From assembly GCA_903828035.1 (NCBI GenBank), contig CAIKKV010000242.1, positions 1 through 5,117 of the forward strand: 5,117 bases of DNA, in the 5' to 3' direction. Shown one piece after another: positions 1 to 5,117 of the stretch (position 1 is the first letter of the stretch; each line of letters opens with the position of its first letter). The DNA comes from an uncultured bacterium. Lineage in GTDB: Bacteria; Verrucomicrobiota; Kiritimatiellia; CAIKKV01. The notes under the pieces are model-generated. The model saw only the letters and a list, made by a program, of their open reading frames with translations. It was not told the DNA's origin and did not search any database. Position numbers and translations under genes: made by a program.

Positions 1-1204
1 CCGGATCGAAGAGTCGATCAAGAGCCTGTTTCTGCGCAGCGGGCTGTTCGAGGAGTTCGGCCTTCGCTATATCGGCCCGATCGACGGGCACGACATCGGC
101 CTGCTGGAGAGCGCCTTCACCATCGCCCGCGATTATCCCCGGCCCATCCTGCTTCATATCGTCACGCAGAAAGGCCGCGGGTATAAGCCCGCCGAGGACA
201 ATCCGGAAAGCTGGCACGGAACGCCGCCTTTCGACCGGGCCACCGGAGCACGTCAGAAAAGCGCCCTTCCGGGCTACTCCGAGGTGTTCGGGCGCACGCT
301 CGAGCGCCTAGCGGCCGCCGATTCCCGAATCATGGCGATCACCGCCGCCATGCCGACGGGGACCGGCCTCCGCGGCTTTTCCAAGGCCTATCCGGATCGC
401 TTTTTCGACGTCGGCATTTCCGAGGGGCATGCCATGGTCTTTGCCGCCGGCCTAGCCGCCGGGGGGTGCCGGCCGTTTCTACCCCTGTATTCGACCTTTT
501 CCCAGCGCGCCGTGGACGCCTTGATCCATGATGTCTGCCTGCAGAATCTGCCGGTCGTGGTCGGGCTGGACCGGGCCGGGATTGTCGGGGATGACGGCCC
601 GACGCATCATGGCGTGTTCGATATCGCCCTGCTGGCCGGCATTCCCAATCTTGTTTTCGCCCAGCCCGCCGATGAAGGCGAATTGGCCGCCATGATGGAG
701 TCCGCCCTGATTCGCAAGGGGCCCACCGTGATCCGCTATCCGCGCGCCCCCGGGCCCGGCGTCTCTTTCGAGGCGCCTCTCACGCCTGTTCCCGAGGGCC
801 GGGCCCAGGTGGTGGAGACGGGGAAGGACGTGCAGCTGTGGGCGTTGGGCGATATGGTGCCAGTCGCCTTGCAGGCGGCGCGGCTGCTCGCGGGGTCGGG
901 CCTTTCAGCGGGCGTCGTGAATGCCCGTTTCATCCGCCCGCTCGACGAGGCGCTCCTGGCGGAGCAGGATTCCGGTGCGAAGCTGTTCGCCACCCTGGAG
1001 AACGGCATCCTGACCGGCGGATTCGGGTCGCTGGTCGAGGCCGCGCTCGTGCGGCGCGGCTACGCCGGCCGGATTGTCCGATTCGGGTGGCCCGATGAGT
1101 TTATTCCGCACGGCGACCCGGCCGTGTTGTTCGAGCGGTACGGGCTCACGCCGGAGGCCATCGCCGCCCGGCTTCTTGCGCTGTGGAGGCTCCTCCCGTC
1201 ATGA
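1..1204 (+). CDS. dxs: 1-deoxy-D-xylulose-5-phosphate synthase, C-terminal ~400 residues (5' end outside window)
   Basis: Cytoplasmic thiamine-diphosphate enzyme that condenses pyruvate and glyceraldehyde 3-phosphate to DXP, the first step of the MEP isoprenoid pathway. The first complete codon is at base 2; the frame is open from the edge to the TGA at 1202-1204, giving 400 residues. Against E. coli Dxs (620 aa) about 230 N-terminal residues are missing, including most of the thiamine-diphosphate domain. Visible landmarks, numbered from the first codon: YIGPIDGHD (23-31), KGRGYKPAE (57-65), WHG (71-73), YSTF (163-166), DRAGIVG (190-196) and YPR (246-248). By alignment from memory, E141, Y163, R169, R191, D198, H202 and R248 correspond to E. 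coli E370, Y392, R398, R420, D427, H431 and R478, so the active site looks intact. The usual EQHA around the catalytic Glu reads EGHA. The last ~120 residues fit the transketolase C-terminal domain. The stop overlaps the tlyA start. Identity is secure; only the 5' end is missing. Confidence 0.97.
   Translation, partial: RIEESIKSLFLRSGLFEEFGLRYIGPIDGHDIGLLESAFTIARDYPRPILLHIVTQKGRGYKPAEDNPESWHGTPPFDRATGARQKSALPGYSEVFGRTLERLAAADSRIMAITAAMPTGTGLRGFSKAYPDRFFDVGISEGHAMVFAAGLAAGGCRPFLPLYSTFSQRAVDALIHDVCLQNLPVVVGLDRAGIVGDDGPTHHGVFDIALLAGIPNLVFAQPADEGELAAMMESALIRKGPTVIRYPRAPGPGVSFEAPLTPVPEGRAQVVETGKDVQLWALGDMVPVALQAARLLAGSGLSAGVVNARFIRPLDEALLAEQDSGAKLFATLENGILTGGFGSLVEAALVRRGYAGRIVRFGWPDEFIPHGDPAVLFERYGLTPEAIAARLLALWRLLPS
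1185..1196 (+). promoter_or_regulatory. tlyA Shine-Dalgarno inside a small hairpin
   Basis: GGAGG at 1185-1189 is the ribosome binding site for the tlyA ATG at 1201, with a rather long 11-base spacer. It is followed two bases later by its exact reverse complement CCTCC (1192-1196). In RNA this can fold as a 4-bp GC-rich stem (1185-1188 with 1193-1196) with a 4-base loop that covers the Shine-Dalgarno. The element lies in the last codons of dxs, so a ribosome finishing dxs would open it. That is a plausible basis for translational coupling (inference); the stem is short. Confidence 0.55.
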
Positions 1205-1935
1205 AGGTCCGGCTGGATCAGCTCGTGGTGCAACGCGGCCTGGCCGCGAGCCGGGAAAAGGCGCAGCGCCTGATTCTGGCCGGCGCCGTGCGGGTGAACG
1301 GGAACGTGGCGGACAAGCCCGGGCACACGGTGCCGGATGACCCCCTCACGGAAATCGCCGTCGCCGCCCCGGAGCGATTTGTCAGCCGGGGCGGCCTCAA
1401 ACTGGAAAAGGCGTTCGAGGAGTTCCGGCTGACCGCAACGGATCGCGTTTGCCTGGATGTCGGGGCCTCCACGGGCGGCTTCACCGATTGCCTGCTCCAG
1501 CACGGCGCGGCGCGGGTGTATGCCGTGGACGTGGGGCGGGGCCAGCTGGACTGGCGCCTGCGCGGTGATCCGCGGGTGATTGTCCGCGAGGGAATCAATG
1601 CCCGCTATCTGCGGCCCGGCGACCTGCCGGAGCGTGTTTCCTTTTGCGTGGTGGATGTTTCGTTCATTTCCTTGACGAAGATTCTGCCGGCTGTTACACC
1701 ACTCATGGATCCGGGTGACCTGGTGACCCTGATCAAGCCCCAGTTCGAGGCTGGTCCGGATCAGGTGGGGAAAGGCGGCGTGGTGAGGGACGAGGGGGTT
1801 AGGGCGCGCGTGGTGGAAGAGATCCGGTGTTTCGGCGACGCGCTCCCCGGATTGTCATGGCAGGCCTCCTGCGAATCGCCGATCCGCGGACCGGCCGGCA
1901 ATGTTGAGTTCCTGGCGTGGTGGAAACGGACATGA
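1201..1935 (+). CDS. tlyA: TlyA family rRNA (cytidine-2'-O)-methyltransferase
   Basis: A 244-residue protein matching the TlyA/YqxC family: an N-terminal S4 RNA-binding domain (about 1-60, RLDQLVVQRGL, then SREKAQ and AGAVRVNG) joined to a Rossmann-fold FtsJ-type SAM methyltransferase. The SAM motif DVGASTGGFTD is at 86-96. The family's proposed K-D-K-E catalytic tetrad is present as K67 (RGGLKL), D152 (VVDVSF), K179 (LIKPQFE) and E236 (GNVEF), matching M. tuberculosis K69, D154, K182 and E238. Characterised members 2'-O-methylate cytidines in 16S and/or 23S rRNA, which sensitises cells to capreomycin; family members were first called haemolysins, and an rRNA role is more likely here. The ATG at 1201 is preferred over an in-frame GTG at 1183: family proteins begin at MKVRLDQL, the ATG has GGAGG upstream, and it forms an ATGA overlap with the dxs stop. 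The 3' end overlaps nadK the same way. Which rRNA positions are modified cannot be read from sequence. Confidence 0.95.
   Translation: MKVRLDQLVVQRGLAASREKAQRLILAGAVRVNGNVADKPGHTVPDDPLTEIAVAAPERFVSRGGLKLEKAFEEFRLTATDRVCLDVGASTGGFTDCLLQHGAARVYAVDVGRGQLDWRLRGDPRVIVREGINARYLRPGDLPERVSFCVVDVSFISLTKILPAVTPLMDPGDLVTLIKPQFEAGPDQVGKGGVVRDEGVRARVVEEIRCFGDALPGLSWQASCESPIRGPAGNVEFLAWWKRT
1919..1924 (+). promoter_or_regulatory. nadK ribosome binding site
   Basis: GGTGGA, one mismatch from GGAGGA, ends seven bases before ATG 1932 and lies inside the last codons of tlyA. It supports ATG 1932 over the in-frame GTG at 1917. The same GTGGTGGAAA context precedes the minus-strand GHL10-like gene. Confidence 0.6.
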
Positions 1936-2807
1936 AACTAATTGGCGTGACGGCTCCGAGAGACAATCCCCGAACCGAGGGGATGCTGGCCCGCTTGGCC
2001 CTGTGCACGGCGGCGCACGGGCTTGCGCTCGTGGCGTGGGACGAGACGGCTTCCCAATTGACGGACATGGGCATTCCGTTCCGCCCGGGCCGGGTTGACC
2101 AGGCGGACGCGCTCCTGGTCCTGGGCGGCGACGGCACGATGTTGCGGGCCGTGCGGGACATGGGCCAGTCGCCCCGCCCGGTGATCGGGGTCAACATCGG
2201 GAGCCTCGGCTTTCTCACCAGCGTGACGGAAAGCGACCTGGAGCGGGCGGTTGAGTGCCTTGCTCGCAATGCCTTTACGACCAGCAGCCGGTCGATGGCG
2301 GCCTGCCATGTCATGCGGGACGGGAAACAGCTGGGCGATTTCCTGTGCCTGAACGATCTCGTGGTGCGCAACGGCGATTCCGGCCGGATCGTGGCGTTGG
2401 ATATCTCGGTGGATGGGGGAGCGGCGACGCCGATTTCTGCGGACGGATTGATTATCGCCACCCCGACCGGCAGCACGGGGCACTCGCTCTCGGCCGGCGG
2501 CCCGATCCTGCACCCCGCCAGCGCCGCGTTCGTGATCACCTTCATCTGCGCCCATGCGCTGAGCGCGCGGCCCCTTGTCATACCCGACTCCAGCCTGATC
2601 GAAGTCGGGGTCGTCCGGTGCGCGGGGCCGGTGGCGCTGATCATCGACGGCCAGGCGGTCATGACGTTGAATCCGGGCGACCGGGTCCAGGCCGCCAAGG
2701 CGCCGAACTCGGTTCTGTTCATTCACCTGCCGGGCTATGATTTCATGTCCCTGCTTCACCACAAGCTGCATTGGCAGGGCTCTTCATTTCAGTCCAGCGC
2801 GGGCTGA
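1932..2807 (+). CDS. nadK: NAD kinase
   Basis: ATP- (or polyphosphate-) dependent NAD kinase making NADP, cytoplasmic; 291 residues, normal for the bacterial family (E. coli 292). Motifs in order: GGDGT at 65-69 with the essential Asp67; NIGSLGFL at 88-95; LND at 140-142, where many members have NE; the glycine-rich signature TPTGST at 177-182 followed by GHSLSAGGP, where the usual form is AYSLSAGGP; and a C-terminal DGQ followed by a GD turn. The ATG at 1932 is chosen over an in-frame GTG at 1917 because it overlaps the tlyA stop as ATGA and has GGTGGA seven bases upstream, whereas the GTG forms part of that purine-rich stretch. The tail runs a few residues past the family's usual KLxW ending and overlaps the convergent GHL10-like gene by 19 bases. 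Coupling with dxs and tlyA suggests constitutive housekeeping expression (inference). The GH for AY substitution lies in the NAD-binding signature and is probably a lineage variant, not a defect. Confidence 0.95.
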   Translation: MKLIGVTAPRDNPRTEGMLARLALCTAAHGLALVAWDETASQLTDMGIPFRPGRVDQADALLVLGGDGTMLRAVRDMGQSPRPVIGVNIGSLGFLTSVTESDLERAVECLARNAFTTSSRSMAACHVMRDGKQLGDFLCLNDLVVRNGDSGRIVALDISVDGGAATPISADGLIIATPTGSTGHSLSAGGPILHPASAAFVITFICAHALSARPLVIPDSSLIEVGVVRCAGPVALIIDGQAVMTLNPGDRVQAAKAPNSVLFIHLPGYDFMSLLHHKLHWQGSSFQSSAG

Positions 2808-5077
2808 AGCACGGCGGGGTAATCCCTCAGGAACTCCCGGTTCGCGATGAAAAAGACGGCCCCGGCGCCGCCGGCTTCCCGGATGGCCCGGATCTGGTCC
2901 ACGACCGAAAGGGGATCCAGCGCGGCCGAGTCCGAATAGATCCCGATTCCCGGAAAAATTCGAGAACCCCAGCCGGGCATTGTTTTGTACGCCTCGATAA
3001 AGGATCGGAACTCGCGCAGATTGGTTGTGTAACTCATGGGGCAGACGGCGTCAATGGAATCGGTTTCGAGCCAGGTTTTCCAGTCTTGAAGAACGCCGTC
3101 GCGGCAATAGGGATAGGCGGGGAAGACGGCGGCTGAAACGGTCATGGATGGGCGGATTGCGTGAACGCGCGCGCGAACTTCTTTCACGAACGCGGTGAGC
3201 GTGTCGATCAGCCATTGTTTGTAGGCTTCATGGCGCCGGGCGCCGGGGAGCACATCCGACGCTCCGTGTTCCAGTTTGGTTCCGGTTGCCGCTTCAAAGC
3301 CCTTGATTGCGGACGGGGAAATGTCGAGCGCGTTATCGGGAAACCGCACATAGTCGAGCTGGATGCCATCAACCGGATAGCGGGTGGCGAATTGCGTGAT
3401 TCCGTCAATCAACAGGGCCCTGTTTTCCGGGTGTGTGGGCGTTAACCAAGGCTGTTCCCCGGAGGGCGTTTGCATGAGGCGGCCGGCCATCCGCCAGGCG
3501 GCCAGGCGGGGGGCGGGGGTATAGGCGACATTGAAACAGGTGATCCAGGCGTGGACCGACAGGCCGGACTGGCGAGCCGCCTTGAGCGCGGCGCCGAATG
3601 GATCGGAGACGAACCCCGCCATTTCCGAGCGGGGCCAGACGCTGCTCTCCCCATGGGCGCGACCGAACGCGACGGCCGAGAGGTAGACGCGCCGGATGCC
3701 CGCCTTTTTGAGCGACTCCGCCACCTGGGGCCAGTCGGAAGGCATCCGGCCGGCGCCGGGCTGGATCCAGACCGCAGCCGTTTCGGAGGTGGGCGCAGGC
3801 GGAAGCGAGGAGGCTTTCTGGAGGGCTTGCGCGTTTCGCAGCCGCCCGGACTCATCGATCAGTTGGTTCCACTCCTTGCGGGAGGCGAGAAGGCGCAGCG
3901 GCTTGAGCTCGCCGGGCGCCATCACGGCCTCAGCCCGGGATAGCGCCGCTTGCCCGGCCTGCTCCCACGCTTCCGGGGCGGCGGAGCCGATCCATTCCAG
4001 CAATAGCCTGGTTTTCACGGCCGCATCTTCCGGCTCGAGAATATGGGTCATCCAGTACCCGGCGGGGGAGCCCAGCCAGGCCGGTTCCTGGCGCCGTTCT
4101 CCCGCGGCGCTTTCCCACCACGCCAATACGGCGGCCTTCGGGCTGTCGGGGTATGCGGGGATCAGGTTGGGCGATTCCTGGAACACGCGGGTCACCGGGC
4201 CTACCGGGGGGGCGAAGCGGAAGGCGCTCCAGTACACGGGAGTGGGGGCGGCCAGGTAGGGGGAAAGCCGGAAGCCCATGCGATTGGCCAGTTCAGGGCT
4301 GGCGCTGTAGCAGACGAGCAGCTTCCCCCCTTTTTTGATGACAGCGGCGAGGGCGTTGATGAAAGGCGCATGGGGCCTGGGGTTATAGGGAAGCAGCGCG
4401 AATCGGGTTTGAGCGGGAGGAAGCTTGATCCATTCGCTTTCGGCGATCAGGGCGTGACCGATTCCAGCCTTGGATAGCCAGTCGGAAGCCCGTGCGGCCA
4501 GGGTGTCCGCTATGATTTTTTCGCCAGCCGGAGCGGAATCGTCCGCCCGGATGACGAACACGCGATCCTGGATCGAGGCCAGGGCGGCCAGGCGAACGAC
4601 GCATTCGCCCTCGGCCCGTTTCCACGCGGCAAGCCGGACGGCGTCGATCTGGCCCCATCCGGCGGGGCGGCCTTCGTTGGAAAAGTTGACGGGCGTGAGG
4701 GAGACGGGGCGGGGGAGGATATCGGGACTGGGGAGAGCGGCGACGTACCACCCGGGGCCGCTTCTGAGGTAGACCGTCATGCCCCGGAGCAGCTCGGGCT
4801 TGTCGCAGGATAACGTCAGCTCAAGGCGGCTGGCGGGGTCGAAAGCGGGCGGGGGGGGGCCATCCCAGACGCAGCGATCGTTTTGAGGGGTGAACGAGCA
4901 GGGCAGAACGACGACGCCGGCGGGCTCGATGCGGGGAGCGGGCGAGAGCTCAACGGGCTGCCAGGAGGGGTGGGCATGGGAGGAGGCGCCGGCCAGGGCA
5001 GCGGTTGCGCTTAGCAGGAGGGGGAGGAAGAGGAGGGAAGATGAAAAGGGGCGATTACTCCCACTGAAAATCATCAT
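2789..5077 (-). CDS. Exported GHL10 (DUF187/DigH-like) family glycosidase-like protein
   Basis: A 762-residue protein from ATG 5077; a GTG at 5089 in the same frame would add four residues, and the numbering below counts from that GTG. The ATG (or a second one at 5074) is preferred because GGTGGA lies just upstream and includes part of that GTG context. Residues 15-33 are a hydrophobic signal-peptide core ending in ALA, with no lipobox Cys, so export by signal peptidase I is predicted. About 42-180 is a beta-rich domain, possibly carbohydrate-binding-like. About 185-300 resembles a GATase/beta-galactosidase-trimerisation-type alpha/beta fold (IKKGGKLLVCYS), without a visible catalytic triad. 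About 300-437 is a helical linker. About 438-766 is the GHL10 barrel: AVWIQPG start, LSVHAWITCFN (510-520), HPENR (553-557), DGIQLDYVRFP (574-584), QDWKTW (668-673), VCPMSYT (682-688). D574, D579 and D680 are candidate acidic residues. Known relatives include E. coli DigH, which cleaves denuded peptidoglycan glycans; substrate here is unknown. GHL13/DUF4015 is the main alternative family. Confidence 0.88.
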   Translation of the reverse strand: MMIFSGSNRPFSSSLLFLPLLLSATAALAGASSHAHPSWQPVELSPAPRIEPAGVVVLPCSFTPQNDRCVWDGPPPPAFDPASRLELTLSCDKPELLRGMTVYLRSGPGWYVAALPSPDILPRPVSLTPVNFSNEGRPAGWGQIDAVRLAAWKRAEGECVVRLAALASIQDRVFVIRADDSAPAGEKIIADTLAARASDWLSKAGIGHALIAESEWIKLPPAQTRFALLPYNPRPHAPFINALAAVIKKGGKLLVCYSASPELANRMGFRLSPYLAAPTPVYWSAFRFAPPVGPVTRVFQESPNLIPAYPDSPKAAVLAWWESAAGERRQEPAWLGSPAGYWMTHILEPEDAAVKTRLLLEWIGSAAPEAWEQAGQAALSRAEAVMAPGELKPLRLLASRKEWNQLIDESGRLRNAQALQKASSLPPAPTSETAAVWIQPGAGRMPSDWPQVAESLKKAGIRRVYLSAVAFGRAHGESSVWPRSEMAGFVSDPFGAALKAARQSGLSVHAWITCFNVAYTPAPRLAAWRMAGRLMQTPSGEQPWLTPTHPENRALLIDGITQFATRYPVDGIQLDYVRFPDNALDISPSAIKGFEAATGTKLEHGASDVLPGARRHEAYKQWLIDTLTAFVKEVRARVHAIRPSMTVSAAVFPAYPYCRDGVLQDWKTWLETDSIDAVCPMSYTTNLREFRSFIEAYKTMPGWGSRIFPGIGIYSDSAALDPLSVVDQIRAIREAGGAGAVFFIANREFLRDYPAVLQPALD
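4851..4859 (-). repeat. C9 homopolymer within the GHL10-like gene
   Basis: Nine consecutive G on the plus strand (C9 in the coding sense) encode part of a Pro-Pro-Pro-Pro run at residues 78-81 (numbered from GTG 5089). The reading frame is continuous on both sides, with the signal peptide upstream and the rest of the domain downstream, so the gene is intact as given. The tract is prone to replication slippage and to sequencing error. Confidence 0.7.
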
Positions 5078-5117
5078 TTTTTCCACCACGGGTCGCCTCG
5101 ATATCGACGCCTCGGGC
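5055..5117 (-). other. Possible 3' end of an upstream minus-strand gene overlapping the GHL10-like start
   Basis: No intergenic gap is visible upstream of the GHL10-like start: all three minus-strand frames are open to the window edge. One frame ends at a TGA (5074-5076) that forms an ATGA overlap with the tandem start codons and would give the tail RRRYRGDPWWKK. Another ends at TAA (5055-5057) and would give RGVDIEATRGG followed by KNDDFQWE, with codons more GC-rich at third positions in its upstream part. Either could be the end of a neighbouring gene, or the stretch could be a leader. About 20 codons are too few to identify a product. Confidence 0.3.
5082..5087 (-). promoter_or_regulatory. 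Ribosome binding site of the GHL10-like gene
   Basis: Reading the minus strand, GGTGGA is followed by A-rich bases and then two tandem ATG codons (5077 and 5074), with spacers of 4 and 7 bases. This favours one of the ATGs as start over the GTG at 5089. Which of the two is used cannot be decided from sequence; the protein differs by one residue. Confidence 0.55.

Noticed and set aside
1183..1200. GTG at 1183 as the tlyA start
   Set aside because: It would add six residues (MEAPPV) not expected in the family and would place the start codon at the edge of the GGAGG that serves the ATG at 1201.
1060..1598. Minus-strand frames opposite the start of tlyA
   Set aside because: They lie across the conserved S4 and SAM-binding regions of TlyA and show no protein-like motif.
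1799..2722. Long minus-strand open frames opposite nadK (307 and 277 codons)
   Set aside because: Their translations are low-complexity Arg/Ser/Pro/Ala-rich with no recognisable motif. They overlap a well-conserved NAD kinase, and long antisense frames are expected in GC-rich DNA with few stop codons.
2765..2810. Possible terminator hairpins between the convergent genes
   Set aside because: CTGC/GCAG and CAGC/GCTG stems are only four base pairs and neither is followed by a T-run on either strand, so they do not qualify as intrinsic terminators.
3225..3250. Tandem GCGCCGG units
   Set aside because: Only two copies within coding sequence; this is explained by GC-rich codon use, and there is no array.
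3470..4259. Plus-strand open frames opposite the GHL10-like gene
   Set aside because: They are Gly/Arg/Ala-rich shadows of a minus-strand gene that has a signal peptide and conserved family motifs throughout; no domain or ribosome binding site supports them.

Overview
The window is a gene-dense, GC-rich stretch of bacterial chromosome with almost no intergenic DNA. It holds three housekeeping genes on the plus strand, convergent with one large gene for a predicted exported protein on the minus strand. The gene order dxs-tlyA-nadK is a known bacterial neighbourhood. The GC-rich codon use and the large secreted GHL10-like glycosidase would fit a PVC-type bacterium (Verrucomicrobiota/Kiritimatiellota or relatives). 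That assignment is a weak inference; nothing here identifies the phylum.

Positions 1-2807 (+): the 3' two thirds of dxs (1-deoxy-D-xylulose-5-phosphate synthase, MEP isoprenoid pathway) run in from the left edge. tlyA (S4-domain rRNA 2'-O-methyltransferase) and nadK (NAD kinase) follow. Each junction is a 4-base ATGA overlap of stop and start, so the three look like one translationally coupled transcript. The Shine-Dalgarno of tlyA lies inside a short GC hairpin at the end of dxs, which would make its translation depend on dxs translation. All the catalytic residues I could check in Dxs and TlyA, and the main NadK motifs, are present.

Positions 2789-5077 (-): a 762-residue protein with a signal peptide, a predicted beta-rich N-terminal domain, a Rossmann/GATase-like middle region without a visible catalytic triad, a helical linker, and a C-terminal GHL10 (DUF187/DigH-like) TIM-barrel glycosidase-like domain. 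Its 3' end overlaps that of nadK tail to tail by 19 bases, with no recognisable intrinsic terminator between them. At its 5' end the reading frames stay open to the window edge, so a further minus-strand gene may end there.

I see no RNA genes, CRISPR arrays, insertion sequences, attachment sites or clear promoters. No undescribed multi-gene system is evident. The most noteworthy items are the architecture of the exported GHL10-like protein, the hairpin-masked ribosome binding site of tlyA, and the terminator-less convergent overlap.
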